From assembly GCF_003254505.1 (NCBI RefSeq), contig NZ_QFYP01000001.1, positions 3,270,001 through 3,334,000 of the forward strand: 64,000 bases of DNA, written 5' to 3'. Within the stretch, counting starts at the first letter, position 1, and each line of letters opens with the position of its first letter. The DNA is from Phenylobacterium hankyongense (lineage in GTDB: Bacteria > Pseudomonadota > Alphaproteobacteria > Caulobacterales > Caulobacteraceae). Below the pieces are notes generated by a model that saw only the letters and a list, made by a program, of their open reading frames with translations, did not search any database and was not told the origin of the DNA. Shown here in pieces: positions 25,306 to 33,509 of this stretch. The position numbers and the translations under genes were made by a program.

Positions 25306-26805
25306 ATGAATACCGTTCCTGTCCAGGTCGCCGATCAGGCATTGACCGGCGTGCCTGGTCTTGACGACATCCTTGCGGGCGGGCTCGCCAAGGACCGGCT
25401 CTATCTGTTCGAAGGCAGCCCCGGCACCGGCAAGACCACGGCCGCCCTGAGCTTCCTGCGCGCCGGCGCCGAGATCGGCGAGCGGGTGCTCTACATCTCG
25501 CTCGCCGAGACCGAGGAGGAGCTGCGCGAGAGCGCCCTGTCACACGGCTGGATGCTGGAAGGGGTGGAGATCTTCGAGCTGATCCCGCCCGAGAGCCTGC
25601 TGGACGACCGGCAGCAGCAGAGCCTGCTCTACTCGTCCGACCTCGAGTTGGGCGAAACGACCCGGATGATCTTCGAGGCCGTCGAGCGGGTGCAGCCGTC
25701 GCGGGTGGTGATCGACAGCCTGTCGGAGATCCGGCTGCTGGCGCAGAGTTCGCTGCGCTACCGCCGCCAGGTGCTGGCCTTGAAGCACTATTTCGCCAAG
25801 CACCGGGCCACCGTCCTGCTGCTGGACGACCTGACGACCGACACCCTCGACAAGACCGTCCACAGCGTCGCCCATGGCGTGGTCCGCCTGGAGGAGCTGG
25901 CCCCGGAGTATGGCGCCGAGCGGCGGCGCATCCGGGTGGTGAAATACCGCGGACGCAAGTTCCGCGGCGGCTATCACGACTTCACCATCAAGACCGGCGG
26001 ACTGGAGGTCTATCCCCGCCTGGTCTCGGCCGAGCACAAGACGGCGTTCGAGCGGGCCCCGCTGCCTAGCGGCATCACCGGCCTCGACTCCCTGCTGGGC
26101 GGCGGCGTCGAGCGCGGCTCGAGCTGCCTGATCCTGGGCCCGGCCGGCACCGGCAAGTCGCTGATGAGCGTCTATTTCGCGATCACCGCCATCGCCCGCG
26201 GCGATCGCGCCGCGCTGTTCATCTTCGACGAGGAACTGGGCTTGCTGTTCGATCGCACCCGCGCCCTGGGAATCGACCTGGAGGGTCTGCGGGACCGCGG
26301 CGACCTCCTGATCCACCAGGTCGACGCCGCCGAGCTGTCACCCGGCGAGTTCACCGCCCGCGTCCGCGAGTGCGTCGACAAGGCCGATATCAGGGTCGTG
26401 GTGGTCGACAGCCTCAACGGCTACCAGGCGGCGATGCCCGAGGAGAAATTCCTGCTGCTGCACATCCACGAGCTGCTCCAGTACCTCAACCGCCAGGGGG
26501 CGACGACATTCCTGACCGTGGCCCAGCACGGGCTGGTCGGCGACATGAAGGCGCCGGTGGATGTCACCTACCTGGCGGACACCGTGCTGCTGCTGCGCTA
26601 TTTCGAGGCGATCGGTGAAGTCCGCAGGGCCGTCTCAGTGATCAAGAAGCGCGCGGGCCGCCACGAAAAGACCATCCGCGAATATGAAATCACCGATACT
26701 GGGCTCAGCGTCGGGCCACCCCTGGTCAACTTCCAGGGCGTATTGCGCGGCGTGCCGAATTTCGTGGGGCCAGGGGCCGGTCTGATGGGCGAGCGCACCG
26801 CATGA
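25306..26805 (+). CDS. KaiC-like circadian-clock-family ATPase with two RecA-type domains
   Basis: 499 residues with tandem KaiC domains. Domain 1 opens ALTGVPGLDDILAGGLAKDR, with Walker A GSPGTGKTT (37-45). Domain 2 opens GITGLDSLLGGGVERG, with Walker A GPAGTGKS. The segment matching the end of KaiC CII is VTYLADTVLLLRYFEAIGEV, then SVIKKRAGRHEKTIREYEIT. Residues aligned to KaiC Ser431/Thr432 are Thr421-Tyr422. The second domain has FDEE near the position of the catalytic carboxylate pair; the first has AET. KaiC oscillates as a hexameric autokinase/ATPase in cyanobacteria; outside them it works in stress or time-keeping signalling. It overlaps the downstream kinase by 4 nt, with no kaiB nearby. 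Confidence 0.88.
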   Translation: MNTVPVQVADQALTGVPGLDDILAGGLAKDRLYLFEGSPGTGKTTAALSFLRAGAEIGERVLYISLAETEEELRESALSHGWMLEGVEIFELIPPESLLDDRQQQSLLYSSDLELGETTRMIFEAVERVQPSRVVIDSLSEIRLLAQSSLRYRRQVLALKHYFAKHRATVLLLDDLTTDTLDKTVHSVAHGVVRLEELAPEYGAERRRIRVVKYRGRKFRGGYHDFTIKTGGLEVYPRLVSAEHKTAFERAPLPSGITGLDSLLGGGVERGSSCLILGPAGTGKSLMSVYFAITAIARGDRAALFIFDEELGLLFDRTRALGIDLEGLRDRGDLLIHQVDAAELSPGEFTARVRECVDKADIRVVVVDSLNGYQAAMPEEKFLLLHIHELLQYLNRQGATTFLTVAQHGLVGDMKAPVDVTYLADTVLLLRYFEAIGEVRRAVSVIKKRAGRHEKTIREYEITDTGLSVGPPLVNFQGVLRGVPNFVGPGAGLMGERTA

Positions 26806-28715
26806 CCACGCCTGCGGCGTCACGGTCCGAACGGGTCCTGATCCTGGCGCCGCTGGGCCGCGACTCGCAGATCGCGGCCGCTATCCTGCATGAGGCGGGC
26901 CTGTCGGTCAGCGTCTGCCGCGACCTCGCCGAGCTTCGCACCGAACTCGACGGCGAGGCCGGCGCGGCCCTGATCGTCGAGGAGGCGCTGCAGGGGCCTC
27001 ACTACACGGACCTGGTCGGGTGGATCGACACGCAGCCGGCCTGGTCGGATTTCCCGATCGTCATCCTGGCCGGCCGTGGCGGCGGCCTGGAGCGCAATCC
27101 GGAGGTCCGGCGCTTCAGCGAAGCGTTGGGCAACGTCAGCTTCCTGGAGCGGCCGTTCCACCCGACGACCCTGGTCAGCATCATGCGCACCGCCCTGCGG
27201 GGGCGGCGGCGGCAATACGAGGCCCGCGCGCGGATCGAGGCCATCCGGGCGGCCGACGAACGCCTCAGGCTCAGCGAGGCCTCCCTGCGCCTCGCCACCG
27301 AGGCGGCCGAGGTCGGGACGTGGGACCTCGACCTGCAGACCAACGCCCTCACCTGGTCGGACCGGACCAAGGCGATGTTCGGCATCTCGCCGGACCGGCA
27401 CTGCAGCATGGATGACTTTTACGCCGGCCTGCACCCCGAGGACGCGGCGGCGACCAGCGTGGCGTTCGCCTCGGCGCTCGATCCCGAACTCCGCGCCAGC
27501 TACGACGTGGAGTACCGGACCATCGGCCGGGAGGATGGGGTCGTCCGCTGGGTGGCCGCCAAGGGCAAGGGCCTGTTCGACGACCTGGGCCGTTGCGTCC
27601 GCGCCATCGGCACCGCCCTCGACGTCACCCAGCGCAAGGCGATCGAGGAGCGCCTGCGCAACAGCGAGGCCAGCTTGCGGCTGGCGCTGGACGCCGGCCG
27701 GCTCGGGGCGTGGGAGCTGGATCTGCCCGACCAGATCCTGCGCGCTTCGCTCACCTGCAAGGCCAACTTCGGCCGCGAGCCCGACGAGCGGTTCACCTAC
27801 GAGGATCTGCTGGCGAGCGTTCATCCGGAGGACCGGTCGCAGATGCTCGGCCAGCTGCGCCAAGCCGTCGAGAGCGGCCGGGACTACGACCTCGAGCATC
27901 GCGTGCTGCGTCCCGACGGCCGTATCGCCTGGGTGCTGGTGCGGGCGCAGACGACCTATGCGCCCGACGGCTCGCCGGTGCGGATGACCGGCGTCTCCCT
28001 CGACATCACCGAGCGCAAATATGCCGAAGAGCACCTGCGGTTGATGGTCAACGAACTCAATCACCGGGTGAAGAACTCGCTCGCCACGGTCCAGGCGATC
28101 GCGGCCCAGACTCTGCGGCGCGAGGAGATTCCTGCGCACATCCGCGAGTCGCTGACCTCGCGGCTCCTGGCCCTGGCCCGCGCCCACGACGTGCTCACCG
28201 ACGAGAAGTGGTCGGGCGCCAGCCTGCGCGAGATCGCCCATCAGACCGCGGCGCCCTACGAGCATGCGGAAAACGACCGCTTCTCGATCAGCGGACCGCC
28301 GCAGACGCTGCCGCCAAAGACGGCGATCGCCGTCGCCCTGGCCTTCCACGAGCTGGCCACCAACGCGGCGAAGTACGGCGCGCTCTCGGTTCCCGACGGC
28401 CGCGTGTCGATCGAATGGAGCGTCGCGCCGCATCCTACCGACGTGGCGCTGCGCCTGGTCTGGCGCGAGACCGGCGGCCCGCCGGTTTCTCCGCCCGAGC
28501 GCACGGGCTTCGGCACCCGGCTGATCGAGCGGGGGCTTTCCGCCGACCTGGGCGGCGCCGTGAAGGTGAGCTACCCCGCCACCGGCGTCGTCTGCACCAT
28601 CGAGGCCGTCCTGCCCGCCAGCCTCACGGAAGACGAGCCCGCGCGCATTTCGGAGCGCCCCGACGCACGGCGCTGGCAGGTCCGCGCCGGAGACGCCAGC
28701 AGTAGCGTCAACTGA
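26802..28715 (+). CDS. HWE-family PAS histidine kinase coupled to KaiC-like protein
   Basis: 637 residues, soluble. Residues ~8-140 look like a receiver (VLILAPLGRDSQIAAAIL, FPIVILAG), but the phosphoacceptor region reads LIVEEAL, so the Asp is missing. Two PAS/PAC domains follow (~165-285 and ~295-410; each ends with a DVTQRKAIEE- or DITERKYAEE-type linker). The HWE dimerisation/phosphotransfer segment is NELNHRVKNSLATVQAIAAQ with His421. The ATPase domain shows LAFHELATNAAKYGAL, the Trp-Glu of LVWRETGGPP and GTRLIERGL. HWE kinases are common in alphaproteobacteria and often feed general-stress or light signalling. Coupled translation with the KaiC-like gene (ATGA) suggests a shared pathway. 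No partner response regulator is adjacent. Confidence 0.9.
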   Translation: MTTPAASRSERVLILAPLGRDSQIAAAILHEAGLSVSVCRDLAELRTELDGEAGAALIVEEALQGPHYTDLVGWIDTQPAWSDFPIVILAGRGGGLERNPEVRRFSEALGNVSFLERPFHPTTLVSIMRTALRGRRRQYEARARIEAIRAADERLRLSEASLRLATEAAEVGTWDLDLQTNALTWSDRTKAMFGISPDRHCSMDDFYAGLHPEDAAATSVAFASALDPELRASYDVEYRTIGREDGVVRWVAAKGKGLFDDLGRCVRAIGTALDVTQRKAIEERLRNSEASLRLALDAGRLGAWELDLPDQILRASLTCKANFGREPDERFTYEDLLASVHPEDRSQMLGQLRQAVESGRDYDLEHRVLRPDGRIAWVLVRAQTTYAPDGSPVRMTGVSLDITERKYAEEHLRLMVNELNHRVKNSLATVQAIAAQTLRREEIPAHIRESLTSRLLALARAHDVLTDEKWSGASLREIAHQTAAPYEHAENDRFSISGPPQTLPPKTAIAVALAFHELATNAAKYGALSVPDGRVSIEWSVAPHPTDVALRLVWRETGGPPVSPPERTGFGTRLIERGLSADLGGAVKVSYPATGVVCTIEAVLPASLTEDEPARISERPDARRWQVRAGDASSSVN

Positions 28716-28796
28716 TCCGCCTGCGCCGACGAGAAGCGGCGGCCTGTAGTCCCAACGCGAAGAGGCGCGCCCAACCTTCGCCGGGCGCACCTCCCA

Positions 28797-28818
28797 GCCC
28801 CGGCGCGGACGCCGGGGC
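28797..28818. terminator. Hairpin between convergent genes
   Basis: A perfect 9-bp stem (GCCCCGGCG at 28797-28805 with 28810-28818), loop CGGA, lies between the convergent kinase and TonB-receptor genes. There is no strong U-tract on either strand. The position suggests a bidirectional terminator. Confidence 0.5.
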
Positions 28819-28856
28819 CTTGATCTTCAACGCCGTCGCGAAACGGCGCCTCGGCC

Positions 28857-31697
28857 TTAGAACTCGAACTTCAGCCCGGCCACGTAGTAGCGCCCGACGA
28901 CGTCGTAGAGCGACTGCTGCGAGGGGTAGAACTCGGTCGGTTGTCCGGTCGAGGGCATGAACACGAACTTGTTCGTCAGGTTGGTGACGTTCGCATAGGC
29001 CGTGAACTTGTGGCCGCGCACTTCGAAGTCGTACGCCGCGTTCAGGTCCACGTAGGTGACCGCCGGGATCTTGTTGTCGGTGTAGTAGACCCCCGGGGTG
29101 GTGGTGCGGGTGACCGCGCCCAGGTAGCGGGCCTGCACCCCGAAGCTCAGCGGGCCGTCGGTGTAGGTGGCGCCGACATTGACCTTGTTCTTCGGGATGA
29201 AGGTGACCAGGCCGGCCTCTTGGACCGGGGCCACGCCCGGGCCGGACTGCGCCTTGAAGCTCGGCGTGTAGTTGCCGATCAGCCGCAGGTCGACCCGCGC
29301 ATTGGAGCTGGAGAAGAAGCGGTCCAGCGGCAGGCGGTAGTTCGCCTCGTAGTCGATGCCATGCATGTAAATCATGGCCTGGTTGAACGGCACCGTGATC
29401 AGGTTCGTCGGGAAGTTCGCGGCCGAAGTATCGGAGTAAGGCAGCGGCCGGACGATGTACTGGCAGATGCTGGCGGTGCCGTGGCTGTTCTCGCACTGCT
29501 GGTTGAGGTCAGTGGTCGTGAGCTTGGTGATCGCACCGCGGATCGTCAGGTCGAAGTAGTCCAGCGAGGCGCTGAAGCCCGGGATGTAGTCAGGCTGCCA
29601 GATCACTCCCAACGTCGTCGTACGACCGATTTCCGGCTTCAGGTTCGGATTGCCCATGCTGAGCGTGATCGTGTTGGTGTTGGCGCCGGTGTGGATGTCG
29701 TTGAACGTGCCGCGGGTGGCGGACGTCCCGGCGAACAGTTCATAGAGCGTCGGCGCGCGGATATCCTGCGAGAGGTTGGCGCGGACGCGCAGTTCGTGGA
29801 TCGGGGTCCAGCTGGCGCCGATCTTCCACGTATTGACGCTGCCGCTGACGCTGTAGTCGGTGTAGCGGGCGGCGCCGTTCAGATCGAGGCTCTCGGCGAA
29901 CGGCACGTCCCGCAGGATCGGCACGGCGACTTCGACGAAGGCTTCCTTGACCGACTCCTGACCGTTGGCCTTGCCGACGTTGGTGCTGTTGTACGTCAGG
30001 ACGAACGGCGAGACGGTCGTGCGCAGGCCGGTCTGGTCGATCGGCGTGCTGGGATCGTTGTTGCTCTCTTCGACCAGGGTCTGGTGGCGCCATTCCGCAC
30101 CGACGGCGGCCTGGATCGGACCGGCCGGGAGTTCGAAGACCGAGCCGGAGATCTGGCCCGCGAAGTCGTCCTGCTTGTTCCGCACCTGGAACTGCGAGAC
30201 GCCCAGGATGTAGTTGTAGGCCGCCGCCGAGGGCGCGCCGTTGCCGAACGGGTTCCAGGGAACGCATCCGGGATAGAGGCCCGGATTGGTGATGCTGGTG
30301 CGGCAGACGATATTGCCGTTCGGACCCTTCACGGCGTCGAGCGCCGCGTACCAATGGGACTGGTTGAAGTTGCCGTAGTGGTCGGTGCGCAGCAGCGAGT
30401 CGCCGTGGGAGTAGTTGATCCCCCAGTTGTAGTCGCCGATCTTGCCGGTCAGGCCGGTGAGGAACGTGTAGACGACGTTCTTGGTGACGGCGCGCTTCGG
30501 CGGCTGGTCGGCCTCGATGCGGCTGGCCGTGAACGGGCCGGTCATCGCCGCGGCGACGCTGGCCGGCAGGAAGGCGTTGTCCGGATAGATCTTGAACGCG
30601 TTCAGCTGGGTGCCGGCGGCGACCGTGACGTACTCGGAGTCGCCTTCGGAGAAGCTGAACTGCGAGAACGCGTGGATGTCCGGGGTCAGCTCGTAGTCGA
30701 ACCGGCCGAACGCCTGGTTGGTGTTGAGGCTCGACGTCAGGGTCGCGCCGTAGGCCACGCCGCCCTCGCCGCCGACGTTGAAGTTCGCCGTGCCCGTGGG
30801 CGTGCCCATGTTGGGCTTGTACGGCGTGCCGTCCGGCATGAAGGCGAAGCCGACGCAGCAGGCCACGCCGTTGATCGTCGAGCCCGGGGCGAACGAGCCC
30901 GAGTTGATGAAGGTGCCGTAGGTGGCGTTGCCGAACCGCACGTTGTTGGTCGGCGTGTAGGGGTTGCTCGCGGTGCCGTTGCCGGTTTCCACCCAGCCGC
31001 CGCCGAGATCAGCGCCGTTCGGCCGATCGGCGTTGCTCTTGATGCCGGGCTGCTCGAAGTGGTCGAGGCTGAACTCGAAGTGGCCCTTGCCGTCGTTGAA
31101 GTTGGTGCCGCCGGCGAGGCTGAACTTGAACTGCTCGTCGTCCGAGTACTGCGAGATGCCGGTTTGCACCTGGCCCTTCAGGCCATTGAACTTGGTGTCG
31201 AGGATGAAGTTGATCACCCCTGACACGGCGTCGGAGCCGTAGGCCGCCGAGGCGCCGCCGGTGACGATGTCGACGCGCTGAATCAGCGCCTGCGGAATGA
31301 TGTTGGTGTCCACCGTGCCGTCGAAGCTGGTGGGCGGCAGGCGCTGACCGTCCAGCAACACTAGGTTCTCGTTCGAGCCCAGGTGGCGAAGGTTCAGGTA
31401 GTTGCCGGCGCTGGGCGTGCCGGCCTGCGTGCTCTGCGCGTTGGAGCCGGCGGTGGCGGCGAATTGCGGCAGCTTCTCGAGGCCGGCGGAAATGCTCTCC
31501 GGGGCGCTCTTCTGCAGTTCTGTGGTGCTGACGACGGTGACCGGCGTCGGCGCGGTGTAGCCGTTGGCCACGATGCGCGAGCCGGTGACGACGACTTCTT
31601 CGACGTCCTTGGGGGCGGCGTCTTGAGCGAAGGCGCTGGTGGCCATCGCGAAGGTGCTGGCGCCGACGAGCAGCGCCGCAAGGCTATAGGACTTCAT
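28857..31697 (-). CDS. TonB-dependent outer-membrane receptor
   Basis: 946 residues. Signal peptide is LLVGASTFAMATSAFA. The start of the plug is VEEVVVTGSRIVANG, followed by SAPESISAGLEKLPQF and GSNENLVLLDGQRLPPTSFD. The plug core motif RVDIVTGGASAAYGSDAVSG is present. Next comes a long 22-strand-type barrel ending VGRYYVAGLKFEF, with a terminal aromatic. No N-terminal transcription-signalling extension or cysteine/histidine cargo motif is seen. It imports scarce ligands with TonB energy. ATG 31697 follows GGGAGG. The same-strand quinoprotein and cytochrome genes upstream, and a shared palindrome, suggest it takes up a substrate or cofactor for that oxidation system; the cargo is inferred. 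Confidence 0.9.
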   Translation of the reverse strand: MKSYSLAALLVGASTFAMATSAFAQDAAPKDVEEVVVTGSRIVANGYTAPTPVTVVSTTELQKSAPESISAGLEKLPQFAATAGSNAQSTQAGTPSAGNYLNLRHLGSNENLVLLDGQRLPPTSFDGTVDTNIIPQALIQRVDIVTGGASAAYGSDAVSGVINFILDTKFNGLKGQVQTGISQYSDDEQFKFSLAGGTNFNDGKGHFEFSLDHFEQPGIKSNADRPNGADLGGGWVETGNGTASNPYTPTNNVRFGNATYGTFINSGSFAPGSTINGVACCVGFAFMPDGTPYKPNMGTPTGTANFNVGGEGGVAYGATLTSSLNTNQAFGRFDYELTPDIHAFSQFSFSEGDSEYVTVAAGTQLNAFKIYPDNAFLPASVAAAMTGPFTASRIEADQPPKRAVTKNVVYTFLTGLTGKIGDYNWGINYSHGDSLLRTDHYGNFNQSHWYAALDAVKGPNGNIVCRTSITNPGLYPGCVPWNPFGNGAPSAAAYNYILGVSQFQVRNKQDDFAGQISGSVFELPAGPIQAAVGAEWRHQTLVEESNNDPSTPIDQTGLRTTVSPFVLTYNSTNVGKANGQESVKEAFVEVAVPILRDVPFAESLDLNGAARYTDYSVSGSVNTWKIGASWTPIHELRVRANLSQDIRAPTLYELFAGTSATRGTFNDIHTGANTNTITLSMGNPNLKPEIGRTTTLGVIWQPDYIPGFSASLDYFDLTIRGAITKLTTTDLNQQCENSHGTASICQYIVRPLPYSDTSAANFPTNLITVPFNQAMIYMHGIDYEANYRLPLDRFFSSSNARVDLRLIGNYTPSFKAQSGPGVAPVQEAGLVTFIPKNKVNVGATYTDGPLSFGVQARYLGAVTRTTTPGVYYTDNKIPAVTYVDLNAAYDFEVRGHKFTAYANVTNLTNKFVFMPSTGQPTEFYPSQQSLYDVVGRYYVAGLKFEF

Positions 31698-31814
31698 ATT
31701 CCCTCCCGATCCCGAGCGATCGTGTCTGAGATGATTTCCGCCCCTCGGGAGTGGCGGGTTCACCGTGTTGTTGAGCGATCCGATGGCGGAACGCCGTGCG
31801 TCAGAAGCTGGCTA

Positions 31815-31824
31815 CTGTATACAG
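31815..31824. promoter_or_regulatory. CTGTATACAG palindrome upstream of the TonB receptor
   Basis: Perfect 10-bp palindrome CTGTATACAG 118-127 nt upstream of the receptor start. A related sequence (TAGTATACAG) lies upstream of the cytochrome/quinoprotein genes at 34525-34534. TGTATACA-type sites are common operators of GntR-family regulators. No regulator gene is nearby, so binding is inferred. Confidence 0.4.
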
Positions 31825-31865
31825 ATAGGCCTGTAAAGACGGTGTTCCGCTACCGAAACAAGTTC

Positions 31866-33509
31866 CTAGCGGGGTGTGGCGCCGGCGACCTGGCTGTCGG
31901 GCAATGTGAAGGCGTAGAGGCTGTCGCCGGCCGCCATCAGCATCCACTGCTTGCCGTCGAGCATGTAGGTCACGGGACCGTTCGACTGGTTGGCCGGGGC
32001 CTTGTAATGCCAGAGGATTTCGCCATCCGTGGCGCGGTAGGCGATCATGTTTCCCTGGTCGTCGCCGGTGAAAAGCAGGTTGCTGGCGGTGCTGATCAGG
32101 CCCGGCCCGATGGTGCTGCCGGCGCCGTGGATGTTGGGATAGACGTGTTCCCAGGCCCGCTTGCCGGTCAGCGGATCGATAGCCAGCAGCACCCGCTGCG
32201 ATTCGCCGAGGCCGGCGACTGTGCCGCTGTAACCGGCCGGCTTCGGGCTGGTGTCCAGCAGGTAGTAGATGTTCATGCCCCGCATGGAGTTCACGTAGAA
32301 CAGGCGCGAGGTCTCGCTGTAGGTCGGGTTGAACCAGTTGGTCGGGTTGTTGTTGCTGATCGAGCCCTCGACCTTAGGGTCGTCGTTACGGTCGGAGATC
32401 GGTTCGCCGGTGACCGGATTGCGGCCCTTCACCCATTTGATGTCGTCGATGTAGGGCTGCGACACCAGGAACTTGCCCGTCACCCGGTCGAGGGTGACGA
32501 ACCAGCCGCTGCGGGCGGCCAGCGACAACAGCTTGCGCGGCTTGCCGTCCACCGTGGCGTCGAACAGCACCGGCATGTTGGTGTTGTCGAAGTCGTGGGT
32601 GTCGTGCGGCATCGACTGGAAGTGCCACTTCAACTTTCCGGTATCGACGTCGAGCGCGACGATCGAGGCCGTGTAGAGGTTGTCGCCCTTCCGGCCCTGG
32701 CCGGCGTAGACCGGGTTGGCGTTGCCGGTGCCCCAGTAGATCGTGTTCAGCTCGGGATCGTAGCTGCCGGGCATCCAGGTCCCTGCCCCGCCGCGCAGCG
32801 AGGTCGCCACGTCCGGCCAGGTCTCGATGCCCGGCTCGCCGGCCGCGGGCGTGGTGTAGAACTTCCACTGCTCGGCGCCGGTCTGCGGATCGAGCGAGAG
32901 CAGGAAGCCGCGGATGTCCATGGCGTCACCGCCGACTCCCACCAGGACGTGGTCCTTGGCGACGATCGGCGCGGAGGTGGTGAAGTACTGCTCGCGCGCG
33001 TTGGCGATCTCTTTTTTCCAGATCTCCTTGCCGGTCTTGGCGTCCAGGCAGATCACCCAGTCGTCCGGACCCATGAAGTAGATCAGGTTCTTCCACATCC
33101 CGACGCCGCGGTTGCCGACGAGGTGGCCGCCCTTGTCGTGCCAGGTGTAGGTCCACAGCCGCACGCCGGTGCGCGCGTCCATCGCATAGACGTAGTTCGG
33201 CAGGGTGACGTAGAGCACCCCGTCGACCATCAGCGGCGTGCCCTTGATCACCGGGGTCGGCGCGCCGCGTTGCGGGCCCACGTCGGCGAAGCTGGCGATC
33301 CAGGCCGGTCGCAGGGTGTCGACGTTCTTCTCGTTGATCTGGGTCAGCGTCGAGAAGCGCCGGCCGCTGAAGTCGCCGTTGAACGTCGGCCAGGACCCGA
33401 CCGGCGGCTGGCCGACCTTGGACATGTCGAGGGTCTGGGCCTGCGACGGCGCGACGGCGAGCAGGGAGACGGCCAGGGCCGCGGCCCAGGCAGCGGATTT
33501 CACGCTCAT
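31866..33509 (-). CDS. PQQ-dependent quinoprotein dehydrogenase (periplasmic)
   Basis: 547 residues with a signal peptide (AALAVSLLAVAPSQA). It is an eight-bladed beta-propeller with W-motif repeats: YAMDARTGVRLWTYTW, ICLDAKTGKEIWKKE, LSLDPQTGAEQWKFY and ATDGEILWHY. Family active-site stretches include NTIYWGTGNANP (Asn near PQQ) and WHFQSMPHDTHDFDNTNMPV. There is no fused cytochrome domain and no vicinal disulfide (Cys-Cys), unlike methanol dehydrogenases. The substrate is probably an alcohol, sugar or aldehyde. It overlaps the end of the diheme cytochrome gene (ATGA), so electrons likely pass to that protein. No pqq biosynthesis genes are in the window. Confidence 0.85.
   Translation of the reverse strand: MSVKSAAWAAALAVSLLAVAPSQAQTLDMSKVGQPPVGSWPTFNGDFSGRRFSTLTQINEKNVDTLRPAWIASFADVGPQRGAPTPVIKGTPLMVDGVLYVTLPNYVYAMDARTGVRLWTYTWHDKGGHLVGNRGVGMWKNLIYFMGPDDWVICLDAKTGKEIWKKEIANAREQYFTTSAPIVAKDHVLVGVGGDAMDIRGFLLSLDPQTGAEQWKFYTTPAAGEPGIETWPDVATSLRGGAGTWMPGSYDPELNTIYWGTGNANPVYAGQGRKGDNLYTASIVALDVDTGKLKWHFQSMPHDTHDFDNTNMPVLFDATVDGKPRKLLSLAARSGWFVTLDRVTGKFLVSQPYIDDIKWVKGRNPVTGEPISDRNDDPKVEGSISNNNPTNWFNPTYSETSRLFYVNSMRGMNIYYLLDTSPKPAGYSGTVAGLGESQRVLLAIDPLTGKRAWEHVYPNIHGAGSTIGPGLISTASNLLFTGDDQGNMIAYRATDGEILWHYKAPANQSNGPVTYMLDGKQWMLMAAGDSLYAFTLPDSQVAGATPR

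Noticed and set aside
31866-33509. Methanol dehydrogenase (MxaF/XoxF) identity for the quinoprotein
   Set aside because: No vicinal Cys-Cys is present and no mxa/xox accessory genes are nearby; the adjacent formaldehyde genes fghA-adhC are general housekeeping genes in this group.
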